A stretch of DNA of 64,000 bases from Hydrogenophilales bacterium (GCA_023258975.1 JAHFRD010000004.1:62001-126000); one strand, 5' to 3'; shown: positions 17,156 through 26,054, numbered from the stretch's first letter. Notes: generated by a model not told the origin, from the letters alone. Numbers and translations are program-made.

Positions 17156-19474
17156 CTACTTGGTCAGCGCCAGGAACAGTTCCGGCAGTTTTTCCGGCAG
17201 ACGCTGGATGTTGTCGATCACCGTGTATTGATGGCCGAAGATGCCGCTGACGTATTCATCGGCTTTCGGGTCGAGGCTGATGCAGTAGGTGAAGATGCCG
17301 GCGCGGTCGAGTTCCTTCACGGCCTGGCGGGTGTCCTCGATCAGCAACTGTTCGTCGTTGGTGTCGACGTCCGAGGGTTGGCCGTCGGTGAGGATGAGCA
17401 TGAGCTTCTTGTCGGCGGGGCGTGCCTCCAGATAATGCGCGGCGTGGCGCAGGGCGGCCCCCATGCGGGTCGAATAACTGGCCTGCATGGCGGCCAGGCG
17501 GGCCTTGGCGTCGTCGCCCCAGCGTTCGCTGTAGCCCTTGATGTGCAGGTAGCGCACATCGTGGCGGGTATTGGAATGGAATCCGGCGATGGCGAAGGGG
17601 TCGCCCAGTTGTTCGACCGCCCAGGCCAGCAGCGAAACGGCTTCCTGGCTGAGTTCGAGGATGGTCTGCTCACTTGCGTCACCTCCGCCCGCCGCTTTCT
17701 CGTTGAGCGATTCCGACAGGTCGAGCAGCAGCATCACGGAGATGTCGCGGCCGTTGGTGCGGTGGCTCATGTTGATGCGCGGGTCGGGCGTGGCGCCGCC
17801 CTTGAAGTCGATCAGGGAGCGCAGCGCTACGTCGAGGTCGAGTTCGCTGCCTTCTTCCTGGTAGCGGATGCGTACCTTGTCCTGGGGTTTGAGCAGGTCG
17901 AGGATGCGTTTGAGGCGCTTGGCCAGGGCACCGTGCTTCAATAGCAGCTTGTCGATGTCGGCCGGGTTGCCTTTGGGGTGCAGCGCCTCGTAGACGCTGG
18001 CCCAGTCCGGGCGATAGGTCTGGCTGTGATAGTCCCATTCCGGGTAATGGCGCGGCGGCAGGCCGCTGGGTTCTTCCTCCCATTCGACCTTGCGATGGTC
18101 GTCGAACATCTCCTCGTCGTCGCTCTGCTCGTGGAAGCGCCACATGTGGCGATTGTCGTCGCGGTAGTCGATGACCGTGTCGGCGAAATGCACCTTGGCG
18201 AGCTGGTCGCTCTGGCGGCGGGTCTTGGCGACGTAGCTGATGGCGAGGCCGGCCATCTCCTCGGTGCCCGATTCCCCCTTGTCCATCAAGGCATGGAAGC
18301 GGCCGACAAAGTCGTTGAGATCGACGTCCCGGTAACCATGTTCCGGTTCGAGCAGGGCGCGCGACAGCATGGCCAGACGGTGGCGCAGGCAGGAGGTGGT
18401 TTCCGGGTCGCAGGCGCTTTCCAGCGGCCTCGGGTGCAGGTCCGAGAATAGCCGGCGCAGGCCCGGGTATTCGCGCATCGCCAGCATTTCGACGCGGGCA
18501 TCCTCGAAGAATTCGATGGCCATGCGCTGGAAGGGGCTGAAGTTGTCGGCGAAGAGGGGCGTGGTCCAGCGCCGGTGGGCGACCATATGGGCGAGGGTGG
18601 CGCGGTAACGGTCGATGCCGGCCACGCTGACCTCCTCACCCCCGGCCCCACTCCCGCCCTCGGGAGTGGGGAGGATGAAGTCGTCATACACATCCGGGAT
18701 GCGCATGCCCAGTTTGTCGTAATAGGGCACCGGCTTGCGCAGTTCGTCGAAGGCGGTGGAATAGGGAACCAGTTGCTCCGAATCGCGCCAGAGGCCGCGC
18801 AGGTAGAGATCGAGCTTGCGCTCCACGTCCATGAACAGGGTGCCGTGGCGCTCGCGTTGCAGCACGGCGCGGCTGTCCGCAGATTGCAGGCTGAAGTAGT
18901 CCTTTTGCCGATCCGGGTGGGTGCGGTAGTTGCGGATGCCGTATTCCACCCAGTTTTTCAAGCTGGACAGGGTCAACTGGCCCAGCAGAAACGGCGCCTG
19001 CGCGAAGAAATCGGGCAGTCCGGGGCTGGGGAAGGTGGTGTGGTGGCCGTGGATGGAACCCGTGGTGCGTTCCATGAAATCCAGGCAGATGTCCAGGTAG
19101 AGCCCCATCCGCTCCTGTGAGCGCAACTTGCGCGCCACCGGCGCCAGTGTTTCCAGGAAGGGGGTGATGGCGCGGCCGTTGGGCGATTTCTGCATGCGCT
19201 GGATCACGCCCATGATCGTGGGCAAGCCGCTTTCGCCAATGGCTTTGGCGGTGGAGGGCCACTCCTCCATGAACGCCAGCATTGGTTCGACGCCACGCCC
19301 CAGTTTGCCGATGACACGGGCGGCTTCCAGGTAGGCGTCGATGCCCTCGCGCGTGAGGATGGCCAGGGCTTCCGCCATGACGTCCTCGAATACGTCCGCG
19401 ATCGGCTTGAAGCCGGTGTCGAGCTGGGTCCAGTAGGCCCGCATCAGGGGGTGCTGGTATTCGGTTTCGGTCAT
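17156..19474 (-). CDS. cbbO: CbbO, von Willebrand-domain RuBisCO activase adaptor
   Basis: 772 residues from the MTETEYQHP start. The C-terminal von Willebrand A domain holds an intact MIDAS motif DLSES (Asp585), with the matching LILTDGQPSDVDTND segment further on. In the CbbQO activase, CbbO binds inhibited RuBisCO through its vWA domain while the CbbQ AAA+ ring remodels it. It is third in the minus-strand cbbM-cbbQ-cbbO operon, 136 bp after cbbQ. A short palindrome-bearing Gly/Glu-rich insert (LPTPEGGSGAGGEE) interrupts the protein at about residues 267-285. Confidence 0.95.
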   Translation of the reverse strand: MTETEYQHPLMRAYWTQLDTGFKPIADVFEDVMAEALAILTREGIDAYLEAARVIGKLGRGVEPMLAFMEEWPSTAKAIGESGLPTIMGVIQRMQKSPNGRAITPFLETLAPVARKLRSQERMGLYLDICLDFMERTTGSIHGHHTTFPSPGLPDFFAQAPFLLGQLTLSSLKNWVEYGIRNYRTHPDRQKDYFSLQSADSRAVLQRERHGTLFMDVERKLDLYLRGLWRDSEQLVPYSTAFDELRKPVPYYDKLGMRIPDVYDDFILPTPEGGSGAGGEEVSVAGIDRYRATLAHMVAHRRWTTPLFADNFSPFQRMAIEFFEDARVEMLAMREYPGLRRLFSDLHPRPLESACDPETTSCLRHRLAMLSRALLEPEHGYRDVDLNDFVGRFHALMDKGESGTEEMAGLAISYVAKTRRQSDQLAKVHFADTVIDYRDDNRHMWRFHEQSDDEEMFDDHRKVEWEEEPSGLPPRHYPEWDYHSQTYRPDWASVYEALHPKGNPADIDKLLLKHGALAKRLKRILDLLKPQDKVRIRYQEEGSELDLDVALRSLIDFKGGATPDPRINMSHRTNGRDISVMLLLDLSESLNEKAAGGGDASEQTILELSQEAVSLLAWAVEQLGDPFAIAGFHSNTRHDVRYLHIKGYSERWGDDAKARLAAMQASYSTRMGAALRHAAHYLEARPADKKLMLILTDGQPSDVDTNDEQLLIEDTRQAVKELDRAGIFTYCISLDPKADEYVSGIFGHQYTVIDNIQRLPEKLPELFLALTK
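18646..18671. repeat. In-frame palindrome inside cbbO
   Basis: Eleven-base perfect arms (CCCCACTCCCG / CGGGAGTGGGG) flank a 4-nt loop. The element is translated as a low-complexity PTPEGGSGAGGEE-type loop between two conserved-looking segments. It resembles the intergenic GC-rich hairpins of this genome, so it looks like a small repeat that landed in frame. Confidence 0.7.
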
Positions 19475-19480
19475 GGTTTT

Positions 19481-19608
19481 CTTCCTCCCCTCCCCCACCG
19501 GGGGCGGGGCCGGGGGAGAGGGAGCGGCGGTTGCTCGAATTACCGGCGGCGACAATGCCGGCGTTATTCCCTCTCCCCGACACTCTCCCACAGGGAGAGG
19601 GAGAAAAG
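19481..19608. repeat. GC-rich palindromic repeats between cbbQ and cbbO
   Basis: Runs of the type CCCTCTCCC and GGGAGAGGGAG occur as two inverted clusters within the 136-bp gap. They can form strong hairpins between the two activase genes. They resemble REP-like intergenic elements, and no gene is seen here. Confidence 0.55.
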
Positions 19609-19610
19609 CA

Positions 19611-20414
19611 TCACGCAAACGTCGCGTCGATGGCGTGGTCCAGGGTCTCGCGGATGTCGGCGTCGTCGGTGATGGGGCGCACCAGGGCCATGCGGCAGGC
19701 GTCCACGGGTTCGACGCCATCCTTGATCAAGGTGGCGGCATACACCAGCAGGCGGGTGGAGATGCCTTCGTCGAGGCCGTGGCCTTTCAGGTTGCGGGCG
19801 GTATGCGCGATCTTCACCAGCTTGCCGGCGGTGGCCGCGTCGAGGCCGGTTTCCCTGGCCAGGATGGTGGTTTCCAGGGCGGCGTCCGGGTAATCGAAAT
19901 CGAAGGCGGTGAAGCGCTGCTTGGTGGACTGTTTCAAGTCCTTCATCAACGATTGGTAGCCGGGGTTGTAGGAGATCACCAACTGGAAGTCGGGATGCGC
20001 TTCGATCAGTTCGCCACGCTTGTCCAGCGGCAGGGTGCGGCGATGGTCGGTGAGCGGGTGGATCACCACGGTGGTGTCCTGGCGCGCTTCGACGATTTCG
20101 TCGAGGTAACAGATCGCGCCGATGCGCGCGGCGGTGGTGAGCGGGCCGTCCAGCCAGCGGGTGCCGTTGGCTTCCAGCAGGTAACGGCCGACCAGATCGC
20201 TGGCGGTCATGTCCTCGTTGCAGGCCACGGTAATCAACGGCTTGTTCAGCTTCCAGGCCATGTATTCGATGAAACGGGATTTTCCGCAGCCGGTGGGGCC
20301 TTTCACCATGACCGGCAAGCGGTTGCGGTAGGCGGCTTCGTACAGCGCCACCTCCTTGCCCTGGGACTGGTAGTAGGGTTCCTTGTGGACTTTGTATTGC
20401 TCTTTGTCGGTCAT
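19611..20414 (-). CDS. cbbQ: CbbQ, AAA+ RuBisCO activase
   Basis: 267 residues from [15 protein letters not shown]. This ATG has GGAG eight bases upstream, whereas an earlier ATG six bases before lies too close to that site. It has Walker A GPTGCGKS (39-46), Walker B ICYLDEI and the MoxR/CbbQ-type C-terminal lid. The family forms hexamers that, with CbbO, remove sugar-phosphate inhibitors from RuBisCO using ATP. It follows cbbM after a terminator-like hairpin and a long inverted repeat, and precedes cbbO. Confidence 0.97.
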   Translation of the reverse strand: MTDKEQYKVHKEPYYQSQGKEVALYEAAYRNRLPVMVKGPTGCGKSRFIEYMAWKLNKPLITVACNEDMTASDLVGRYLLEANGTRWLDGPLTTAARIGAICYLDEIVEARQDTTVVIHPLTDHRRTLPLDKRGELIEAHPDFQLVISYNPGYQSLMKDLKQSTKQRFTAFDFDYPDAALETTILARETGLDAATAGKLVKIAHTARNLKGHGLDEGISTRLLVYAATLIKDGVEPVDACRMALVRPITDDADIRETLDHAIDATFA

Positions 20415-20433
20415 GTTCATGTCTCCAATCAAC

Positions 20434-20482
20434 CCGTCATTCCCGCGCGGCCCCGCGAGAGCGGGCCGCGCGGGAATGACGG
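20434..20482. repeat. Perfect 20-bp inverted repeat ahead of cbbQ
   Basis: CCGTCATTCCCGCGCGGCCC at 20434-20453 is matched by its exact complement at 20463-20482, with a 9-nt loop. The hairpin lies directly 5' of the cbbQ ribosome site in the mRNA. The CGTCATTCCCGCG core is a common type of proteobacterial intergenic repeat. Here it could stabilise the processed cbbQO message. Confidence 0.8.
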
Positions 20483-20503
20483 CTAAACGGCCATTCGCTG
20501 TCG

Positions 20504-20534
20504 GAAGAAAAACGCCCCCGGGCGGGGGCGTTCT
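20504..20534 (-). terminator. Terminator/attenuator after cbbM
   Basis: On the minus strand AACGCCCCCG, CC and CGGGGGCGTT are followed by a short T-run, starting about 25 bp after the cbbM stop. It would let most transcripts end after cbbM, with partial read-through into cbbQO. Confidence 0.85.
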
Positions 20535-20555
20535 TCCTGTTGCTTCACCATCGGA

Positions 20556-21935
20556 TTACTTGTGCACGCCCAGCTTCTCGCGCCAGCCGGGGAACAACTT
20601 GTCGGCGTCGCCCGGGAAGGATTCAAAGGCGCGAGCGAATTCCTTGTGCTCTTTCGCGAATTCGATCGGGTCGGCGCCGGCCTTCCAGCACTCGTAGGAC
20701 TGGCGCAGGGAGATCGCGCCGGCCGCCGGGCTGTCGATGTGGCCGTAGGAGCCGCCGCCGGAGGTGTTGATGACGTTGCCGTGGCCCAGGTTCTCGAAGA
20801 AACCCGGCAGACGCAGGGCGTTCATGCCGCCGGAGATGATCGGGGTGGTCGGCTTCATGCCGTGCCATTCCTGGTGGAAGTACGGGCCGTCCACGGAATC
20901 GCGCTCGATCATGTAGGCGATGATGCGGTCATCCTTGCCACCTTCCATCTTGCCGTAGCCCATGGTGCCGACGTGGATGCCGGAAGCGCCTTGCAGACGG
21001 GACATTTTGGACAGCACGAAGGCGGTGTAGCCGCGCACCGAGGAGGGCGAGGTCACGGCGCCGTGGCCGGCGCGGTGATAGTGCAGGTACTGGCCAGGGT
21101 ACTGGCGACGCGCGGTGGTCACCATGCCGGGGCCGCCGACGTAGCCGTCGACCAGGAAGGCCACCTTGTTGGCGTCGGCACCGAAGGTTTCCAGGATGAA
21201 GTCGGCGCGGGCGCACATCTCGTGGTAATCGTCGGCGGTGATGTTGGCGGAGAACAGCTTGGCCTGGCCGGTCTCGTCCATGGCGCGCTTCATGGCGTCA
21301 TAAACCAGAGGGAACACTTTCTTGACCGGGCAGAACACCTGGTTGCCCTGGGGTTCGTCGTTCTTGATGAAGTCGCCACCCAGCCAGAACTGGTAAGCGG
21401 CGTGAGCGAACGGCTCGGGACGCAGGCCCAGCTTGGGTTTGATGATGGTGCCGGCGATGTAGCCGCCGTTGACGCGGGGGCGACCCAGGATGTCCCACAG
21501 GTCGGTGATGTCCTTGGAGGGGCCGTCGAACTGGCGCAGCATGGACCAGGGCACATAGAAATCCTGCATCTGCAGGTGTTTCACGTCGCCCATGCCCTGG
21601 TTGTTGCCGATGGCCAGGGTCAGGAAGGACACGATCATGGCGCGGCCGTCGGTGACGTTGCGGTCGAACAGGTCGTTCGGGTAGGCGACCTTCATGATGC
21701 CCTTGGCTTCGTCGATGAAGTACACCAGCGCGTCGACACCCTTGGTGAAGTCGTCGGTGGTGGAGACTTCGACGTTGGTGCCGGTGGAGGACTCGGCGGC
21801 GATGTGCGCCGCGACTTCCAGGTAGCCATACCCCGTGGCCGGCTGCATGTGGTAGGCGACGAGAATGTGCTTGTCGCCCTTGATGAGGTCTTCTTCCTTC
21901 AGGCTGAGGTCGGCGTAACGCGCGGACTGATCCAT
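20556..21935 (-). CDS. cbbM: Form II ribulose-1,5-bisphosphate carboxylase/oxygenase
   Basis: 459 residues, the normal form II length. It has the active-site lysines Lys166 and Lys168 (KPKLG), the carbamylation segment [10 protein letters not shown] with Lys191 and Asp193/Glu194, His287 (HYHRAGHG) and loop-6 Lys329 ([11 protein letters not shown]). It carboxylates ribulose bisphosphate in the Calvin cycle. There is a TAGGAG ribosome site. It is first gene of the cbbMQO operon, divergent from cbbR, and form II enzymes suit high-CO2, low-O2 conditions. Phosphoribulokinase lies 42 kb away on the plus strand. Confidence 0.99.
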   Translation of the reverse strand: MDQSARYADLSLKEEDLIKGDKHILVAYHMQPATGYGYLEVAAHIAAESSTGTNVEVSTTDDFTKGVDALVYFIDEAKGIMKVAYPNDLFDRNVTDGRAMIVSFLTLAIGNNQGMGDVKHLQMQDFYVPWSMLRQFDGPSKDITDLWDILGRPRVNGGYIAGTIIKPKLGLRPEPFAHAAYQFWLGGDFIKNDEPQGNQVFCPVKKVFPLVYDAMKRAMDETGQAKLFSANITADDYHEMCARADFILETFGADANKVAFLVDGYVGGPGMVTTARRQYPGQYLHYHRAGHGAVTSPSSVRGYTAFVLSKMSRLQGASGIHVGTMGYGKMEGGKDDRIIAYMIERDSVDGPYFHQEWHGMKPTTPIISGGMNALRLPGFFENLGHGNVINTSGGGSYGHIDSPAAGAISLRQSYECWKAGADPIEFAKEHKEFARAFESFPGDADKLFPGWREKLGVHK

Positions 21936-22023
21936 GACTTGCTCCTAATGAGATGCGTTTGTACGGAGTTGAACTATTCCGGGGCTGTGTTGTTGCGTCT
22001 AACCCCTACCTGGAATGGGGCGA

Positions 22024-22095
22024 ACTATAGCAACCGCTCAACATAAGAAAAATTCATGAATTCTGATGGAGGCCATAAGCATTTACTTATAATGA
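22024..22095. promoter_or_regulatory. cbbM/cbbR divergent control region with two CbbR-box candidates
   Basis: The 164-bp gap between the divergent genes is AT-rich. A minus-strand -10 candidate TATAGT (22024-22029) has no good -35, as expected for an activator-dependent promoter. Two sites fit the CbbR/LysR pattern TNA-N7-TNA (T-N11-A): 22044-22056 and 22083-22095. The second abuts the cbbR start and overlaps an ATAAG-N6-CTTAT palindrome (22075-22090), suggesting autorepression. The match is by eye only. Confidence 0.6.
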
Positions 22096-22099
22096 AAGT

Positions 22100-22993
22100 A
22101 TGCTCCACCTGACCCTGCGCCAACTCCAGGTATTCGAATCCGCCGCCCGCCATCTCTCCCTGTCGCGCGCGGCGGAAGAGCTGCATTTGTCGCAGCCTGG
22201 CGTTTCCATGCAGTTGAAAAAGCTCGCCGAGGTGGTGGGACACCCTTTGCTGGAGCAGACCGGCAAGCGGGTGAAGCTCACCGACCAGGGCCAGGAACTG
22301 GTGGCCACCGCGCGCGAGATCCTGGGCGCGGTCAAAAGCTACGAACTCTCCATCGTGGCGCGCCAGGGGCTCACCGGCGGCAATCTGCGCATCGTCGCCA
22401 TCACCACCGCCAGTTACTTCATACCACGCCTGCTGGGTGAGTTTTCCAAACGGCATCCGGGCGTAAAAGTGTCCTTGCGCGTCACCAATCGCGAACAGGT
22501 GCTGACCAGCCTGACCGCCGGGCTGGACGATCTCTACATCCTGGGGCAACCGCCCGAGGGGCTGGCGGTCACCGCCATTCCCTTTCTGGAAAATCCGCTG
22601 GTGGTATTGGCAGCGCCCGATCATGTACTGGCCCGGACAAAACACATTCCGCTCGCCCGCCTGGCGCAGGAGCCCTGGCTGCTGCGCGAGCCGGGCTCCG
22701 GCACGCGCAAGGCGGTGGAACGCCTGTTCGCCGACCACGGCTTGCGCCTCGCCCCGCGCATGGAACTGGGCAGCAACGAGGCGATCAAGCAGGCGGTGCT
22801 GGCCGGCCTGGGCATTTCCGTGGTATCCCGCCATACCCTGACGCTGCACGCATCGGGCCAGTTCGCCATTCTCGACGCGGTCGGCTTTCCCATCCCGCGC
22901 CAGTGGTATGCGGTCTACCCCGCCGGGCGCATGCGCAGCGTGGTGGCGCGCACCTTTCTCGACTTTCTCTTATCCGATGGAAACAAGCCATGA
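22100..22993 (+). CDS. cbbR: CbbR, LysR-type regulator of the CO2-fixation operon
   Basis: 297 residues: an N-terminal winged helix-turn-helix (LRQLQVFESAARHLSLSRAA ... LSQPGVSMQLKKL) and a C-terminal LysR substrate-binding fold. Divergent placement against cbbM is the classic CbbR arrangement; in known systems it senses metabolites such as NADPH or RuBP. The stop overlaps the start of the following methyltransferase gene (ATGA). Confidence 0.93.
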   Translation: MLHLTLRQLQVFESAARHLSLSRAAEELHLSQPGVSMQLKKLAEVVGHPLLEQTGKRVKLTDQGQELVATAREILGAVKSYELSIVARQGLTGGNLRIVAITTASYFIPRLLGEFSKRHPGVKVSLRVTNREQVLTSLTAGLDDLYILGQPPEGLAVTAIPFLENPLVVLAAPDHVLARTKHIPLARLAQEPWLLREPGSGTRKAVERLFADHGLRLAPRMELGSNEAIKQAVLAGLGISVVSRHTLTLHASGQFAILDAVGFPIPRQWYAVYPAGRMRSVVARTFLDFLLSDGNKP

Positions 22994-24324
22994 CCAAACC
23001 GGCTGCCCACAAACCCCGAAAATCCTCCGCGAAACCCGCGCGCAAGGGCGGTGAAATCGTGGGCAAGCCCGCGCCCACGTCCCTGCCCGCCCTGGCGACC
23101 ACCCTCGACGTGCTCGAACGGGTACTCGAATTCGAGCGGCCGGCCGACGCCGTGCTCTCCTATACCTTCCGCAACGACCACGCGATGGGCAGCCACGACC
23201 GCGCCTTCATCGCCGAAGCGGTCTACGGCGTGCTGCGCCGCCTGCGCGGCCTGCAAGCCATCGCCGCACCCGCCACCCCGCGCCGTCTGCTCCTGGCCTG
23301 GCTGGCGCGGCATGGCGGCATCAACATGCGCCAGTTCGAGGGCGCGGTGAAAGACGACGAACTCGCCTGGTTGAAGGAAATGAAGTCCGCCGATCTGTCC
23401 GTGCAGCCGGAAGCCGTGCGCCTGGAATTGCCGGACTGGCTGTATGAGCGCCTGCATGCCCGCTTCGGCGATCACCTGCCGGTGCTGGCCGAAGCGCTCA
23501 ACCGCCCGGCCCCGCTCGACCTGCGCGTCAACACGCAGAAGATGGCGCGCGACGACGTGATGAAGATGTTCGCCACTGAAGGCATCGCCGCCACGGCGAC
23601 GCCCTATTCACCCCTCGGCCTGCGCCTGCAAGGCAAACCGGCGTTGCAGAAACATCCTTTGTTCATCGAGGGCGGCGTCGAGGTGCAGGACGAAGGCAGC
23701 CAGTTGCTCGGACTCCTGCTCGCCCCCAAACGGGGCGAAATGGTGTGCGATTTCTGTGCCGGCGCCGGTGGCAAGACCCTGCTGCTGGGCGCCCTGATGG
23801 CCAACACCGGGCGCCTCTATGCCTATGACGTGTCGGAAAAGCGGCTCAACAACATGAAGCCGCGCCTGGCGCGTTCCGGCCTGTCCAACGTCCACCCGCA
23901 ACTCATCGCCCACGAGCGCGACCCCAAGATCAAACGTCTGGCCGGCAAATTTGACCGCGTCCTGGTCGATGCCCCCTGTTCCGGCCTCGGCACGCTGCGC
24001 CGCAACCCGGATCTGAAATGGCGGCAAAGCCCGGAATCGCTCGTTGAACTCACGGCCAAGCAGGCCGCCATCCTGGAATCCGCCGCGCGCCTGATAAAAG
24101 CGGGGGGGCGTCTGGTCTATGCCACGTGCAGCCTGCTGGAGGAAGAGAACGAAGCCATCGTGCAGGCCTTCCTCGCCGCGCATTCGGACTATCGCCAGGT
24201 TCCGGTGGGCGAGGTGCTGGCGGCGCAGAACATCGCCCTGGAAATGGGCGACTATCTGCGCCTTGATCCCGCCATCCATAACACCGACGGCTTTTTCGCC
24301 GCCGTGCTGGAACGGGCGGCGTGA
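22990..24324 (+). CDS. RsmB/NOP2-type RNA m5C methyltransferase
   Basis: 444 residues from the ATG overlapping the cbbR stop. A Lys/Ala/Pro-rich N-terminus (about 1-35) leads to a NusB-like helical part. The Rossmann methyltransferase domain has the SAM loop DFCAGAGGKTLL, the motif IV cysteine in VDAPCSGLGTLRR and the catalytic cysteine in YATCSLLEEEN. These two cysteines define RNA cytosine-5 methyltransferases. It could be RsmB (16S C967) or a paralogue; an adjacent fmt gene, usual for rsmB, is absent. It is probably co-transcribed with cbbR. Confidence 0.88.
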   Translation: MTKPAAHKPRKSSAKPARKGGEIVGKPAPTSLPALATTLDVLERVLEFERPADAVLSYTFRNDHAMGSHDRAFIAEAVYGVLRRLRGLQAIAAPATPRRLLLAWLARHGGINMRQFEGAVKDDELAWLKEMKSADLSVQPEAVRLELPDWLYERLHARFGDHLPVLAEALNRPAPLDLRVNTQKMARDDVMKMFATEGIAATATPYSPLGLRLQGKPALQKHPLFIEGGVEVQDEGSQLLGLLLAPKRGEMVCDFCAGAGGKTLLLGALMANTGRLYAYDVSEKRLNNMKPRLARSGLSNVHPQLIAHERDPKIKRLAGKFDRVLVDAPCSGLGTLRRNPDLKWRQSPESLVELTAKQAAILESAARLIKAGGRLVYATCSLLEEENEAIVQAFLAAHSDYRQVPVGEVLAAQNIALEMGDYLRLDPAIHNTDGFFAAVLERAA

Positions 24325-24878
24325 ACACGCGCCTCCCCGTCTTCATCGCCCTGATGTTCGGGGCGAGCCTGGCGGGTGCTGGCGAACCTCTGCAACTCTC
24401 CGCGCGCGGCACCGCCCAGGTGGCGTTCACGCCGGGCGACGAGGCCGCCACCCTGGTGGTCGAGGCCGTGCGCAAGGCCAGGCGCCAGGTGCTGGTGCAG
24501 GCGTACAGCTTCACCCACAAGGACATCGCGCAGGCACTGGTCGATGCCAGGCATCGGGGTGTGGACGTGCAGGTCATCGCCGACCCCGTCCAGCACGAAC
24601 GCGGCGCCACCAGCGTGGTCGCCTGGCTGGAGGGGCAGGGCGTGCCGGTGTGGATGGATGGCGAACATGCCGCCGCGCACAACAAGGTGATGGTGATCGA
24701 CACCGGCACGCCGGATGCAGCGGTCATCACCGGTTCCTTCAATTTCACCCACGCCGCCCAGTACCGCAACGCGGAAAACCTGCTTCTGCTGCAAGGGCAC
24801 CCGGCGCTGGCCGAAGCCTATGCGGCGAACTGGCGGCGCCACCGCATCCATTCCCTGCCCTATCGGGGCGGGCGCTGA
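24321..24878 (+). CDS. Secreted single-HKD phospholipase D family nuclease
   Basis: The GTG start overlaps the preceding stop; 185 residues. A signal peptide (VFIALMFGASLAGAGE) is followed by one PLD domain with the HKD signature HNKVMVID and the downstream GSFNFTHAA. Single-HKD proteins of this size resemble the Nuc/EndA nuclease group that works as a dimer in the periplasm. The substrate is not determined. It is third in the cbbR-methyltransferase-PLD run. Confidence 0.85.
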   Translation: MNTRLPVFIALMFGASLAGAGEPLQLSARGTAQVAFTPGDEAATLVVEAVRKARRQVLVQAYSFTHKDIAQALVDARHRGVDVQVIADPVQHERGATSVVAWLEGQGVPVWMDGEHAAAHNKVMVIDTGTPDAAVITGSFNFTHAAQYRNAENLLLLQGHPALAEAYAANWRRHRIHSLPYRGGR

Positions 24879-24911
24879 AATGACGTGGAGTGATCTCCCC
24901 CTGAAGGGGGC

Positions 24912-24944
24912 AAGAAACACTTGGGGCGGCCCCAGGCGTTTCTT
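24912..24944. repeat. Nested inverted repeat upstream of dksA
   Basis: Outer arms AAGAAAC / GTTTCTT enclose an inner TGGGG-CGG-CCCCA palindrome. It lies 34 bp after the PLD gene stop and about 25 bp before the dksA -35 box. It may end the upstream transcript without a T-run, or be a REP-like element. Confidence 0.55.
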
Positions 24945-24969
24945 GAGAGGGCAATTGCCAGGGAGCCGT

Positions 24970-24996
24970 TTGACACTCGCGCGAACATGGCATAAT
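24970..24996 (+). promoter_or_regulatory. Candidate sigma-70 promoter of dksA
   Basis: TTGACA (24970-24975) and CATAAT (24991-24996) are separated by 15 bp, slightly short. They lie 45 bp before the GTG start of dksA. Confidence 0.55.
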
Positions 24997-25040
24997 CCGC
25001 GCCTATTTTTTCACCCCCATCATTTTTGAAGGAGTCGAGC

Positions 25041-25583
25041 GTGGCAACAGCAGCCAAGAAAGCGGCCAGCACTTCCGCGATGGACACCGCAAAACCCAAG
25101 GCGGCGGCGAAACCCAAGGCGGCCACGAAAGCCGCCCCCAAGGCCGCCCCCAAGACCGCCGCGAAGGTCGCCGCCGGCATCACCTGCGACGCGGACCTGC
25201 ACAAGATGCCCGAGGCCGACTACATGAACGAGGCCCAGCTGGCCTACTTCAAGGCCAAGCTGGTAACGATGCGCGACGAAATCCTCGATAACGCTCGCGA
25301 AACCGGCGAGCACCTCAAGGAAAACGAAGTCTTCGCCGACCCCAACGACCGCGCCACGGTGGAAGAAGAAAACATGCTGGAACAGCGCGTGCGCGACCGC
25401 GAACGCAAGCTGCTCAAGAAAATCAACGCCTCCCTCGCCCGCATCGAGGACGGCACTTATGGCTACTGCCTGGAAACCGGCGATCCCATCGGCATCCCCC
25501 GCCTGCTCGCCCGCCCCACGGCGGAGCTCTCGATCGAAGCGCAGGAAAAGCACGAGCGTCTGGAAAAGCTCTACGCGGACTGA
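25041..25583 (+). CDS. dksA: DksA-type RNA polymerase-binding transcription factor
   Basis: GTG start at 25041, six bases after GGAG; 180 residues. Residues 1-45 are an Ala/Lys-rich extension. The DksA coiled coil follows, with the acidic tip region in NEVFADPNDRATVEEE. The C-terminal zinc-finger region reads YGYCLETGDPIGIPRLLARP and then TAELSIEAQ, so only one of the four zinc cysteines of E. coli DksA is kept. Such cysteine-poor DksA forms occur in alpha- and betaproteobacteria. It works with ppGpp on RNA polymerase. A terminator follows. Confidence 0.93.
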   Translation: MATAAKKAASTSAMDTAKPKAAAKPKAATKAAPKAAPKTAAKVAAGITCDADLHKMPEADYMNEAQLAYFKAKLVTMRDEILDNARETGEHLKENEVFADPNDRATVEEENMLEQRVRDRERKLLKKINASLARIEDGTYGYCLETGDPIGIPRLLARPTAELSIEAQEKHERLEKLYAD

Positions 25584-25600
25584 ACGTTCGCCGCTCTGAA

Positions 25601-25625
25601 AAAGGCCGCGAGAGCGGCCTTTTGT
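25601..25625 (+). terminator. Rho-independent terminator of dksA
   Basis: AAAGGCCGC, GAGA loop and GCGGCCTTT run into TTTTG, starting 18 bp after the dksA stop. Confidence 0.9.
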
Positions 25626-25665
25626 TCTTTGTAACCACGGTTTGCAATCGTAGACGGCCCGCTTT

Positions 25666-25716
25666 CGGGCCGAACAGCGCTTGCCGAGCTACCCCGGTCA
25701 GCAGAATATCCGCCCA
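25666..25716 (+). repeat. Left copy of imperfect direct repeat flanking the accessory island
   Basis: The first 20-odd bases (CGGGCCgAACAGCGCTTGCC) and the last 12 (GAATATCCGCCC) match the copy at 28189-28239 without gaps; about 39 of 51 positions agree overall. The two copies bracket the HicBA, XRE, membrane protein and lipoprotein genes. Confidence 0.7.
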
Positions 25717-25806
25717 ATTGCTAGCGTGCCCTGCTGGAAGGCATGATCGTGAAGTGCCGGACCCAGCAGTGAGTGGTCGGCTTGGTAGCTAATGGAGGAT
25801 GCCCGG

Positions 25807-26037
25807 ATGGAACAGATCGTGAACTTGCATGTGGAGAAGCTGCCCGAGGGGGTGTATCTGGCCACTTCGGAAGACATACAGGGTCTGGTCGCCCAAGGCC
25901 GTACGCTGCAAGAGACCCTGGAGATCGCACGGGATGTGGCCCGACGCTTGATTGAGGCCCGCGCGGAACGAGAAGGGTTGCCCACCCTGGCGCCATTGCA
26001 GGAGGCTTTCGACTATCCACTGGTGGTCAGCGCTTGA
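25807..26037 (+). CDS. HicB/DUF1902-type antitoxin
   Basis: 76 residues from ATG 25807, eight bases after GGAGG; an ATG 15 bp earlier overlaps that site. A partial HicB-like fold is seen (VEKLPEGVYLATSEDIQGLV, then a helix ETLEIARDVARRLIEARAE). It is short for HicB and lacks a clear DNA-binding C-terminal domain. It precedes hicA by 17 bp in antitoxin-first order and probably neutralises that toxin. Confidence 0.8.
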   Translation: MEQIVNLHVEKLPEGVYLATSEDIQGLVAQGRTLQETLEIARDVARRLIEARAEREGLPTLAPLQEAFDYPLVVSA

Positions 26038-26054
26038 ACCGGGGGCACGGTTAA

